Notes under the pieces: generated by a model
What the model was told of the DNA's origin: nothing
The model's input: only the letters and a program-made list of their open reading frames with translations
The model's database searches: none
Assembly (NCBI GenBank): GCA_030612605.1
Contig: JAUWNO010000146.1
Location: 1 to 6,055 of the forward strand
Direction: 5' to 3'
Length of the DNA stretch: 6,055 bases
DNA from: Armatimonadota bacterium
GTDB lineage: Bacteria > Cloacimonadota > Cloacimonadia > Cloacimonadales > TCS61
Program-made: the position numbers and the translations under genes
Part shown: piece by piece, positions 1 to 5,717 of the stretch
Layout: each line of letters begins with the position of its first letter
Position numbering within the stretch: position 1 is the stretch's first letter

Positions 1-1
1 C

Positions 2-802
2 TATCAAATTCCTTTTTTAGATGAAAACACTTTGATTATTATTTGTAGTTATTCCGGTAATACGGAAGAAACAGTGAGTTGCTTAAAACAGGCAATTGCA
101 AAGACAAAGTTCATTGGAGCAATAACTTCGGGTGGAAAAGTAAAAGAGATTATTGATGAAAATTATTGCTGGGTAGAATTGCATCCTGGCTTGCCACCTC
201 GCTCTGCAATCGGTTATCTTTTCTTTTCTTTGATGAAAGTTTTGGAAATATTTGAAATAATTCCTGAACATAAGAAAAAAGTAAATCTTATTATTTCAAA
301 TTTGATGGAAAAAGCAGGTGCAATTACTCATAGAACTCCTCTTAGAGAAAATCTCGCAAAAAGTTCAGCAGAAAAAATTAAAGATAGAATCCCGATAATT
401 TATTCTTCCAATCCGCAGCTTGCTCCTATTGCATACCGCTGGAAATGTCAATTCAATGAAAATTCGAAGTATCCGGCATTTTTTAATACTTTCCCTGAAA
501 TGAATCATAATGAAATCGAAGGATGGGAAGTGAAAGGTTTTGAGAATGTTTTTATTCCGATCATTCTGAAAAAACTGGATGATGATAAAAACTACCAGAA
601 ACGCATAAATGCTTTTAAGAAAATCCTCAAAAAAAATAATATTGAATATCTTGAATTTTTCGTTGAAGGTGAAAGCTTAATCGAAGAAATTTTTTCTCTG
701 ATTTATCTGGGAGATATGATCAGTTATTACTTGGCAATATTACAAGAAGTTAATCCTGCTTCGATTGAATTTATTAATTTTTTGAAAGCAGAGATATCAT
801 AA
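2..802 (+). CDS. Bifunctional phosphoglucose/phosphomannose isomerase, 5'-truncated
   Basis: This cytoplasmic sugar isomerase interconverts glucose-6-P or mannose-6-P with fructose-6-P, linking glycolysis and nucleotide-sugar supply. The frame is open from base 2, so the N-terminus lies outside the window and 266 residues remain; the family is usually about 320-350 residues. Fragment residues 16-24 (SYSGNTEET) are the SIS-domain phosphosugar-binding loop. PPRSAIGYLF near residues 65-74 is the conserved arginine segment of the family. IPIIYSS, then NENSK (Glu at about 153) and PEMNHNE (His at about 169), match the catalytic Glu and His of archaeal PGI/PMI. The end, GDMISYYLAILQEVNPASIEFINFLK, carries the C-terminal catalytic Lys at about 262. 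All key residues visible are intact. The TTG at 32 lies inside the SIS fold and is not the start. It converges on the minus-strand operon across a repeat-filled gap. It could be labelled simply SIS-domain protein, but the C-terminal motifs favour PGI/PMI. Confidence 0.9.
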   Translation, partial: YQIPFLDENTLIIICSYSGNTEETVSCLKQAIAKTKFIGAITSGGKVKEIIDENYCWVELHPGLPPRSAIGYLFFSLMKVLEIFEIIPEHKKKVNLIISNLMEKAGAITHRTPLRENLAKSSAEKIKDRIPIIYSSNPQLAPIAYRWKCQFNENSKYPAFFNTFPEMNHNEIEGWEVKGFENVFIPIILKKLDDDKNYQKRINAFKKILKKNNIEYLEFFVEGESLIEEIFSLIYLGDMISYYLAILQEVNPASIEFINFLKAEIS

Positions 803-821
803 AAAAACTTTCTGAGTAAGA

Positions 822-857
822 CTTGACTCGCAATGACCGAAGGGAATGTGAGTCGAG
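822..857. repeat. Inverted repeat just after the isomerase gene
   Basis: Arms 822-832 (cttgactcgca) and 847-857 (tgtgagtcgag) pair over 11 positions, including two G-T wobbles, around a 14-nt loop. It starts 20 bases after the isomerase stop. A U-tract does not follow, so a role as RNA 3'-end structure is possible but a standard terminator is not shown. Confidence 0.5.
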
Positions 858-911
858 GATTGTGACTATTTCAGACTGGTTGTTCTCCTATGAAACTTCA
901 TTCAGCTAAGT

Positions 912-939
912 TTCGACTCGAAAGGTACGTCGAGTCGAA
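912..939. repeat. Perfect 10-bp inverted repeat, GACTCG family
   Basis: TTCGACTCGA (912-921) and TCGAGTCGAA (930-939) are exact reverse complements with an 8-nt loop. The arm core is the same GACTCG sequence as in the neighbouring repeats, so the hairpins can also cross-pair. Confidence 0.75.
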
Positions 940-951
940 GCGTCATTTACC

Positions 952-985
952 TCGAGTCGTCGTCGCTTTGCTCCTTACGACTCGA
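952..985. repeat. Perfect 9-bp inverted repeat, GACTCG family
   Basis: TCGAGTCGT (952-960) and ACGACTCGA (977-985) are exact reverse complements around a 16-nt loop. It lies 12 bases after the preceding hairpin and shares its core, suggesting a composite or repeatedly inserted element. A further copy of the core, CTCGACTCGCA, stands alone at 1045-1055. Confidence 0.7.
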
Positions 986-1078
986 AAAAGCTTCCAAAAT
1001 AAGTTTCATCTTAATAGAATGATATTTGGAAAATATCGCGGATGCTCGACTCGCACTTCGTCAGAAACTAAAGAGAAG

Positions 1079-1090
1079 CAGAAGCTTCTG
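1079..1090. repeat. 12-bp perfect palindrome
   Basis: CAGAAGCTTCTG is its own reverse complement. It has no central loop and is short enough that chance cannot be excluded, but it sits 21 bases from a longer palindrome of the same A/G-rich half-site style. Confidence 0.4.
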
Positions 1091-1111
1091 GATATAGCGC
1101 CTTCCGAACTG

Positions 1112-1129
1112 TCCCGAAAGCTTTCGGGA
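1112..1129. repeat. 18-bp perfect palindrome
   Basis: TCCCGAAAGCTTTCGGGA is self-complementary over all 18 bases. Neither side continues into a T-run, so it is not a standard intrinsic terminator for the gene ending at 1187 or for the one ending at 802. It may be a protein-binding site or a copy of an interspersed palindromic repeat; I recall similar strings scattered between genes in Bacteroidota-like and Cloacimonadota-like genomes, which I could not check here. Confidence 0.6.
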
Positions 1130-1186
1130 GGAAGAAGAAAATCAATATGTTGGAAATTTAATATACTCATTATCAAGTTTTAATTA

Positions 1187-1822
1187 TTAAAAATCATCAA
1201 ACAAACTCAATTGAGATTTATCTTCTTTTTCTTTTTTTTTCCTGGCAATTTCTCTGTTGATTTCTGCTCTTCTTTCTTTTCTTTCTTTAACTTTTTGTAG
1301 TTCTATTTGTTTTTGCTTTTCTTCAAATTGCCTGATTTCTTCTTCTTCTTCGTCAGTTGTTGTTTCAATTTTTATTTCCCGATTTTCAAACCATTTTTTG
1401 GGAACAATAAAACCTTCGGGAGTTTGCACAAAAGTAAGAGTATCTATAATTTCCTGCCTGCAATATCCTTCTGTTCCGATTTCGATTTTACAAATATCCT
1501 GGATTTGAGACGCTTTATTTCCGGTAGTAGATTTGACCGTATTAAAATAATCACAAATTGTGTCGTATGTAATATAATTTTCATTTGCTCTATCGAATAA
1601 AAAATTTATTCGAGCAATAACATAAATAATCGCTGCTGCCCAAATCTCTTTTTTCCCTCTTAAAATATCTATCTTTCGTTTTCTACCAATATTTTCAGCT
1701 AATTTAAGAGCATAACTTTTTATCTCATCATTCAGGTATTCATCGCAGAAATTACGGATCATTTCTTTGATTTCCAAAATTCTCGTTTCTTTTTCGTTTT
1801 TATTTTCTGAATTCTTTTTCAT
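1187..1822 (-). CDS. DUF6398-like protein with charged tail and QLSLF C-terminus
   Basis: The function is unknown. Residues about 12-115 match my memory of the DUF6398 pattern: an N-terminal helix (IRNFCDEYLNDE), a Lys/Arg stretch then LRGKKEIWAAAIIYVIARINFLFD (about 54-77), and an HTH-like segment TYDTICDYFNTVKSTTGNKASQI (about 85-107). The WAAAIIYVIARIN plus T-x-x-x-IC segment also resembles a TFIIB/cyclin repeat; that is inference. Residues about 155-202 are very acidic, then very Lys/Arg/Glu-rich, and probably form a helix or coiled coil. The last residues are QLSLFDDF; QLSLF (204-208) fits the bacterial sliding-clamp binding consensus QL[SD]LF. No membrane segment is seen. The start at 1822 is supported by AGGAGA 8 nt upstream. 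It is the last gene of the putative minus-strand operon, 30 bp after the shikimate-kinase-like gene. Confidence 0.8.
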   Translation of the reverse strand: MKKNSENKNEKETRILEIKEMIRNFCDEYLNDEIKSYALKLAENIGRKRKIDILRGKKEIWAAAIIYVIARINFLFDRANENYITYDTICDYFNTVKSTTGNKASQIQDICKIEIGTEGYCRQEIIDTLTFVQTPEGFIVPKKWFENREIKIETTTDEEEEEIRQFEEKQKQIELQKVKERKERRAEINREIARKKKEKEDKSQLSLFDDF

Positions 1823-1830
1823 ATTAATAA

Positions 1831-1836
1831 TCTCCT
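1831..1836 (-). promoter_or_regulatory. Ribosome binding site of the DUF6398-like gene
   Basis: On the minus strand AGGAGA ends 8 nt before the ATG at 1822. It is the best Shine-Dalgarno match of the three minus-strand genes and fixes the start codon. Confidence 0.7.
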
Positions 1837-1852
1837 GTGTATGGTTTTAAAA

Positions 1853-2437
1853 CTAAATTTTATCCTTTATAAAACCCCTGAAAAGCTTATTTTTTTCTAT
1901 TAGAAATTCCGCCAATTTTTCAGCAATTTCGTCTAACTTCAGGTTTTCCAAATCGAACTGATAATCTGCGCGAAATAGGGATTTATTAAAATAAGTAATA
2001 TCTTTCTTGATTTCTTTCAGATAATATTTCTTTTCTTTTTCGGTTAATATCTTATTTAGAAGCCGAGATTCTTTATCATAAAAAGTAATTCTTTTGAGGA
2101 TATTCTCCGGTTTATCATATGAATTGATCGATATTATATTTTCCGATTTCTTTGCTTTTTTATAAACACTTAAATAACAATCTCGAAATCCCGAAGGAGT
2201 TGAAGCTACTACTAAATTTTCTTTTTTTAAGAGAATATTTTTCAGGACAATGGAAGTTTTGTGCCGATAAGTATGCATAAAACCGCACTCATTTTGAATG
2301 TATTCTATCGGTTTTTGAAAATATGTCTCAATTTCAGCATCAAAATTATAAAAACTGAAATCAATATATTTTGCTAATAATTTCCCAATAGTTGTTTTTC
2401 CGACGCAACTGATTCCTGTAAGATAGATTTTGAGCAT
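1853..2437 (-). CDS. Shikimate-kinase-like P-loop kinase, altered substrate site
   Basis: This is a P-loop protein of the shikimate kinase/gluconate kinase type, probably a small-molecule kinase in the cytoplasm. The Walker A motif GISCVGKT is at residues 8-15. NFDAEIE (Asp33) matches the shikimate-binding Asp region, and Arg58 (in TYRHKTSIVL) sits where the FR-x-x-E arginine is expected. Strand VVASTPSGF (76-84) occupies the place of the GGG motif that contacts shikimate; only one glycine remains. RITFYDKESR (116-125) could be the lid. YFNKSLFRADYQFDLENLKLDEIAEKLAEFL (149-179) matches the C-terminal Y...AD...D...E pattern of shikimate kinases. Length is close to the usual 165-190. The P-loop seven residues from the ATG supports the start, though no clear ribosome binding site is seen, so translation may depend on coupling to the gene 30 bp upstream. 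No aromatic-pathway gene is nearby, so true shikimate kinase activity is doubtful. Confidence 0.8.
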   Translation of the reverse strand: MLKIYLTGISCVGKTTIGKLLAKYIDFSFYNFDAEIETYFQKPIEYIQNECGFMHTYRHKTSIVLKNILLKKENLVVASTPSGFRDCYLSVYKKAKKSENIISINSYDKPENILKRITFYDKESRLLNKILTEKEKKYYLKEIKKDITYFNKSLFRADYQFDLENLKLDEIAEKLAEFLIEKNKLFRGFIKDKI

Positions 2438-2467
2438 TTTTTTATTAAACGATAATTTTTATCTAAA

Positions 2468-3601
2468 TCACTTTTTTTTGATTAGACCGGATTTTGTAAG
2501 CTTATTTTGTAAAGAAGTTAGTCTTTTATTTTCATTTCGAATCTGTTCGACTTTATGACAAAATTCCATAAGATTATTTTTATATTGTGCGAGTTCATTC
2601 AAATTTTTTAATACTTTGATTGCTTCATCATAAGATTTTGGTTTTTTTTCAGATATATTCTGATAAACAGTTTTCCACAAAGTATCCTCTTGCAGTTCAA
2701 ATTTTTGCATTTTCTTTAAATGTACTGCTTGTCGCTTTCTTTTTTTTTCTAATTTCTTTTTTTGCCTTATTAAATCAGCTTTTCGAAAAATATCACCAAT
2801 TGTTCTTCTTTGCAATTCATTTTGTTCAATTTCCAAATCATCAAAAAGCTCTTTCAATCTATTAGCTAACTTTATATCCAATAGTCTTTCTCTTTTGAGC
2901 ATTCTTTTTAGAAAATTATTTTTTTCTTTTTCAGGCAATTTTTCGATAAAAGTTTCAAACTTTGTATCTTGTTTTGAAATTTTTGCTTTACTTTGCTCAA
3001 AAGCTACATACAAAATATCCTCATCGATTTCAAGAAGTTCAATAAAGCTTTTCAGAGCAGCATTAAGGTCTTGAAGACCTGGAGGAATATAAGGTTCAAT
3101 GATTTCATCATCAAAATCATCCCATTCTTTATAGGAAGTCATCGCATATAACCAAGCTAAATATAAACAACGAAAATCTCCTTTTAAAATGTCATTTCTT
3201 AAAGAGATCAAAGAGGTTAAACATCCCTCTACATCAAACCATCCACTATTTTCTTCTTCCGAAAAGAAGAAATCTATTATTACATAATTTTCAGTTTCAT
3301 TAATAATTAATTCATCGTCATATTCAAAACAGTATTGCTTGATTTGTTCAATTTCGACAAGTTCTTTGGGGAATTTAAAGAGCAAACGTTTTGAACCCCA
3401 ATTGGCGAAATAAAACATGGCATCAAAATATTTTTCAATGACTTTTATTTCATCTTTTGGAAAATCGCTATAATGGTATGTAAATACTGCTCGATTTGAA
3501 GTTGGAGTTGTCCTGCTCGACCAACGACCGATTTCTTTTCTATCTTTTTCCGATAATGGATTATCTATTGTTCTGAATTCATAAAACTGGAATTCACTCA
3601 T
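2468..3601 (-). CDS. Uncharacterised conserved bacterial protein, first gene of operon
   Basis: I recognise the pattern of an unnamed, widespread family of bacterial hypothetical proteins, not a function. Family-like stretches are the N-terminal FYEFRTIDNPLSEKDRKEI and SSRTTPTSNRAVFTYHYSDF (about 6-47), then KYFDAMFYFANWGSKRLLFKFP (57-78). LRNDILKGDFRCLYLAWLY (134-152) and EPYIPPGLQDLNAALKSFIELLEIDEDIL (169-197) follow. Residues about 125-160 are helical and hydrophobic but do not look like a membrane segment. From about 218 the protein becomes highly charged, with a strongly basic run at 275-300 (KKKLEKKRKR) and heptad-like helices at about 325-370, so a coiled-coil, possibly nucleic-acid-binding, tail is inferred. 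No enzyme motif or signal peptide is visible. The start has GAGGA 5 nt upstream, inside an inverted repeat. It leads the minus-strand operon. Confidence 0.85.
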   Translation of the reverse strand: MSEFQFYEFRTIDNPLSEKDRKEIGRWSSRTTPTSNRAVFTYHYSDFPKDEIKVIEKYFDAMFYFANWGSKRLLFKFPKELVEIEQIKQYCFEYDDELIINETENYVIIDFFFSEEENSGWFDVEGCLTSLISLRNDILKGDFRCLYLAWLYAMTSYKEWDDFDDEIIEPYIPPGLQDLNAALKSFIELLEIDEDILYVAFEQSKAKISKQDTKFETFIEKLPEKEKNNFLKRMLKRERLLDIKLANRLKELFDDLEIEQNELQRRTIGDIFRKADLIRQKKKLEKKRKRQAVHLKKMQKFELQEDTLWKTVYQNISEKKPKSYDEAIKVLKNLNELAQYKNNLMEFCHKVEQIRNENKRLTSLQNKLTKSGLIKKK

Positions 3602-3665
3602 TTTTTTCCTCGTATATTTCTATCTATTTCCTAAAATGCACAAAAATTCTTTTACGAGGAAAAAA
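3602..3665 (-). promoter_or_regulatory. Inverted repeat enclosing the ribosome binding site of the 377-aa gene
   Basis: TTTTTTCCTCGTA (3602-3614) and TACGAGGAAAAAA (3653-3665) are perfect 13-bp reverse complements with a 38-nt spacer. Read as minus-strand RNA, the 3' arm contains the Shine-Dalgarno GAGGA and abuts the ATG at 3601, while the 5' arm is its exact complement. If the transcript begins upstream of 3665, folding would hide the ribosome binding site. A DNA operator is the alternative. The pairing is seen directly; the regulatory role is inference. Confidence 0.55.
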
Positions 3666-3910
3666 TCCATAAAATTTCCGTCAAATATTTTCCAATATTT
3701 CGATATATTTTATTCAGGAAAATCGATAACTATAATAGAAATAAGTTATTATGAAATTATCTGGTTATTTCAATAATTTTTTTTATGTAATTTAACTTAA
3801 ATAATTTGACCAATTTAGCGATTACTTTTTTTTAGCATAGCAAATCAGAGGTTAAATTTTTTTAATTCTTTTGGAAAATCTCGATTTTAATCTAAACCGG
3901 AAACAGATAT
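3666..3910. other. Divergent AT-rich intergenic region with possible promoters
   Basis: This gap separates the start regions of the minus-strand operon and pyrD, so it must hold promoters for both unless transcription enters from elsewhere. TATAAT at 3731-3736 is a perfect plus-strand -10 hexamer, but 17 bp upstream lies only TTTTAT, a poor -35. TTGACC at 3806-3811 resembles a -35 yet has no good -10 at normal spacing. In such AT-rich DNA neither is firm. No open reading frame, RNA gene, PyrR-type site or attenuator hairpin was recognised. pyrD has only a weak GGA about 11 nt before its ATG. Confidence 0.4.
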
Positions 3911-4834
3911 ATGAATAAGAAATTGAGAACTAAATTTTTAAATGCAGAAATAAAATCACCGCTTGTATTGCCAGCAGGTATTATGGATATGTCGTTTTCC
4001 GGTTTGGATATATCTGCAAAAAATGGTGCTGGAATTGTTACAAGCAAATCCTTTACTCTTCAACCACGAACAGGTCATAAAGGTCCTGTCGTTGCAGAAT
4101 TTGAAGGTGGATTTTTAAATGCAATGGGATTATGTAATCCCGGCATTGTTGATGGACTTGCCGAAACAAATGAATTTAAAGAACGCTCCGATACGCCTGT
4201 TATTGTGAGCGTTTTTGCTACAAATGTGAATGATTTTCTTAAACTGACCGAATATGTAAATACTTCAAAAGGTGATTTCCTGGAATTGAATCTTTCTTGT
4301 CCCAATGTTTTTGATGAATTCGGAATTCCACTCGCAGCTTCCAAAGATGAAGTTCACAAGATAATTAAAGCAGTTAAGAAAATATCTGAATTTCCTGTGA
4401 TAGCCAAACTTTCACCAAATGTTTACGATATTGTTTCCATCGCTAAAGCTGCTGAATCTGCTGGTGCAGATGCGATTTGTATGATAAATACTGTCGGTCC
4501 GGGAATGCTGATAGATACAAAAATGGTTAAATCAGTATTGTTCAATAAATTCGGGGGATTATCCGGTCCTTGCATCAAACCGATTGCTTTGAAGCTGATC
4601 TATCAAACATATTCCGAAGTAAGAATTCCAATAATAGGAATGGGTGGAGTAAAAAGCGGGGAAGATGCAATCGAGATGATGATGGCTGGAGCTTCTATGG
4701 TCGGAGTAGGAACAGCGGTTTATTATAGAGGAATTGAAGTTTTTAATAAGATCAATAATGAGATAATTGAGTTTATGGATAAGAATGAATATTCTAATTT
4801 GGAAGGTGTTCCTAAACTGGAGAAATTGAAATGA
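3911..4834 (+). CDS. pyrD: Dihydroorotate dehydrogenase, class 1B catalytic subunit
   Basis: PyrD is the FMN subunit of the cytosolic NAD+-linked dihydroorotate dehydrogenase and oxidises dihydroorotate to orotate, the fourth step of UMP synthesis. At 307 residues it has normal family length and reads as one TIM barrel. SKS (Lys46) and LNAMGLCNPG (69-78) form the substrate/FMN region. LELNLSCPNV (124-133) carries the catalytic Cys130, the same position as in Lactococcus PyrDB. VIAKLSPN (163-170) has the conserved Lys166, followed by MINTVGPG. GGLSGPCIKPIAL (215-227), GMGGVKSGEDAIEMMMAGA and GVGTAVYY (243-272) form the FMN phosphate site. Cys rather than Ser as base, plus the adjacent pyrK, indicates class 1B. 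The stop overlaps the pyrK start by ATGA. The ATG at 3911 has a weak ribosome binding site, but the N-terminus aligns well. Confidence 0.95.
   Translation: MNKKLRTKFLNAEIKSPLVLPAGIMDMSFSGLDISAKNGAGIVTSKSFTLQPRTGHKGPVVAEFEGGFLNAMGLCNPGIVDGLAETNEFKERSDTPVIVSVFATNVNDFLKLTEYVNTSKGDFLELNLSCPNVFDEFGIPLAASKDEVHKIIKAVKKISEFPVIAKLSPNVYDIVSIAKAAESAGADAICMINTVGPGMLIDTKMVKSVLFNKFGGLSGPCIKPIALKLIYQTYSEVRIPIIGMGGVKSGEDAIEMMMAGASMVGVGTAVYYRGIEVFNKINNEIIEFMDKNEYSNLEGVPKLEKLK
4819..4822 (+). promoter_or_regulatory. Ribosome binding site of pyrK within pyrD
   Basis: GGAG lies inside the end of pyrD, 8 nt before the pyrK ATG at 4831. With the ATGA overlap it supports coupled translation and fixes the pyrK start. 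Confidence 0.65.
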
Positions 4835-5694
4835 ATAAAAGAATTACTCTGAAAATAGCAAAAATCGAAGACGAAACACATGATATAAAAACTTTTACTT
4901 TTAAACATAAACTCAATGCAAAACCTGGTCAGTTCATAATGATTACTGATTTTGAAGGTGGGGAAAAACCCTTGTCAATTTCGGATTGTTCTGAAGATGA
5001 ATTTTCCATCACGGTCAAAAAGATCGGTGAATTCACTTCCCGTCTTTTCCAAAAAAGAGAAGGTGATTTTATGTCTATAAGAGGAGCTTTCGGTTCCTCT
5101 TTTTTTATATCTGATGGAAAGGTTTTGCTGGTCGGTGGAGGTTATGGCTCTATACCACTGTATTTATTAGCAAAATATCTTTCGGAAGCAGGTGCGGATA
5201 TTTCTGTTATCAATGGAGCCAGAACCAAAAATGACCTTGTTTTTTGTGATAAGTTTCGAGAATTAGGGATAAAATTAATCATTACAACAGATGACGGAAC
5301 TTATGGAGAAAAAGTATCTTCGGTTGATGTTGCCAGAAAAATTCTGTCTAATCAACTTGTTCCCAAGCCCCAGCTTGGGAACAATGATCATTTCCAAGCT
5401 GGGGCTTGGAAACGAGAGAATGATGAGAAAAAGAAAAAATTCGATTTTGTTTATGCTGCCGGTCCGGAAATGATGATGAAATCGCTACAGGGAGTAATTG
5501 GAGATATCGAATATGAATTCATTTTTGAACGTTATATGAAATGTGCGATTGGTATCTGTGGAAATTGTACGATGGATCCATTGGGAATCAGGCTTTGTGT
5601 GGAAGGTCCGGTTCTTTCCAAAAAGATAGTTGAACAGATTACGGAATTTGGTAAATACCATCGGGATGCTACTGGGAAAAGGATTTTGTATTGA
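4831..5694 (+). CDS. pyrK: Dihydroorotate dehydrogenase electron transfer subunit
   Basis: PyrK carries FAD and a [2Fe-2S] cluster and passes electrons from PyrD's FMN to NAD+. The N-terminal barrel has KPGQFIMI (31-38) and KPLSIS (46-51), with Lys where Arg is usual in the FAD motif, and RGAFGSSF (84-91). VGGGYGSIPLY (101-111) is the nucleotide-binding glycine loop. TTDDGTYGEKVSSVDVARK (152-170) is typical of the family. AAGPEMMMKSLQ (209-220) is the usual CGP motif with Ala for Cys. Cluster ligands are Cys238, Cys243, Cys246 and Cys256, with a short C-x9-C last spacing that I recall from archaeal-type PyrK. Residues about 174-203 (NQLVPKPQLG... to KKKK) look like an insertion, because a palindromic repeat is embedded there. 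At 287 residues it is longer than the usual 220-270. The frame is intact, so the gene is probably functional. Confidence 0.93.
   Translation: MNKRITLKIAKIEDETHDIKTFTFKHKLNAKPGQFIMITDFEGGEKPLSISDCSEDEFSITVKKIGEFTSRLFQKREGDFMSIRGAFGSSFFISDGKVLLVGGGYGSIPLYLLAKYLSEAGADISVINGARTKNDLVFCDKFRELGIKLIITTDDGTYGEKVSSVDVARKILSNQLVPKPQLGNNDHFQAGAWKRENDEKKKKFDFVYAAGPEMMMKSLQGVIGDIEYEFIFERYMKCAIGICGNCTMDPLGIRLCVEGPVLSKKIVEQITEFGKYHRDATGKRILY
5359..5413. repeat. 55-bp double-hairpin palindromic element inside pyrK
   Basis: Hairpin 1 pairs GTTCCCAAGC (5359-5368) with GCTTGGGAAC (5373-5382) around a 4-nt loop. Hairpin 2 pairs TTTCCAAGC (5391-5399) with GCTTGGAAA (5404-5412), also with a 4-nt loop. The two hairpins are further complementary to each other: CCAAGCCCCAGCTTGG (5363-5378) is the exact reverse complement of 5394-5409. 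The element begins on a codon boundary and encodes VPKPQLGNNDHFQAGAWK without a stop. It lies in the spacer before the AGP motif of PyrK, where family members normally have a short link. Confidence 0.9.
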
Positions 5695-5717
5695 AGATTG
5701 AAGATTTAATATTGAAT
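5690..5717 (+). repeat. Short ATTGAAG tandem repeat at the end of pyrK
   Basis: ATTGAAG occurs twice in tandem (5690-5696, 5697-5703), followed by degenerate ATTTAAT and ATTGAAT units. It overlaps the last codon and stop of pyrK. It may be slippage-derived and has no evident function. Confidence 0.4.

Larger units (their letters stand above)
803..1186. other. Convergent intergenic region, repeat cluster, no gene
   Basis: This 384-bp gap lies between two convergent genes. An open frame at 890-1183 encodes an Arg/Lys/Ser-rich string with no recognisable motif; it reads straight through the inverted repeats, so I do not call it a gene. GACTCG or its complement occurs exactly six times (825, 915, 931, 953, 979, 1048), with a seventh near-copy (GAGTCGA) at 850. 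By my count, bases 901-960 hold 29 G+C of 60, richer than the adjoining AT-rich DNA. No hairpin here is followed by a T-run, so no canonical intrinsic terminator is visible for either flanking gene. Confidence 0.7.

Noticed and set aside
822..985. CRISPR array
   Set aside because: The repeats alternate in orientation, the units are short, and the spacing is irregular.
825..1053. GANTC methylation cluster
   Set aside because: GACTC/GAGTC fits GANTC, but the conserved core extends beyond it and is arranged as hairpins, so repeat structure explains it without invoking a methyltransferase.
1112..1129. Intrinsic terminator shared by the convergent genes
   Set aside because: The palindrome has no loop and no T-run on either side, unlike a standard terminator.
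890..1183. 97-residue plus-strand open frame
   Set aside because: It is built from the inverted repeats, is rich in Arg, Lys and Ser without any motif, and has no good ribosome binding site; it overlaps palindromes at 912-985 and 1112-1129.
1257..1600. Two overlapping plus-strand open frames opposite the DUF6398-like gene
   Set aside because: They are Phe/Ser-rich shadows of the Lys/Glu-rich minus-strand protein.
2620..2865. 81-residue plus-strand frame resembling a membrane peptide
   Set aside because: Its hydrophobic Phe/Leu runs are the reverse complement of Lys/Glu codons in the 377-residue gene.
1187..3601. Toxin-antitoxin or known anti-phage system
   Set aside because: No nuclease, toxin, protease, helicase or reverse transcriptase motif is visible in the three proteins.
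3806..3838. TTGACC as a pyrD promoter -35
   Set aside because: At 16-18 bp spacing only T-runs are found; TAGCAT would need a 21-bp spacer, so I did not list it as a promoter.
4075..4344. Minus-strand open frame within pyrD
   Set aside because: It is antisense to highly conserved PyrD motifs and has no motif of its own.
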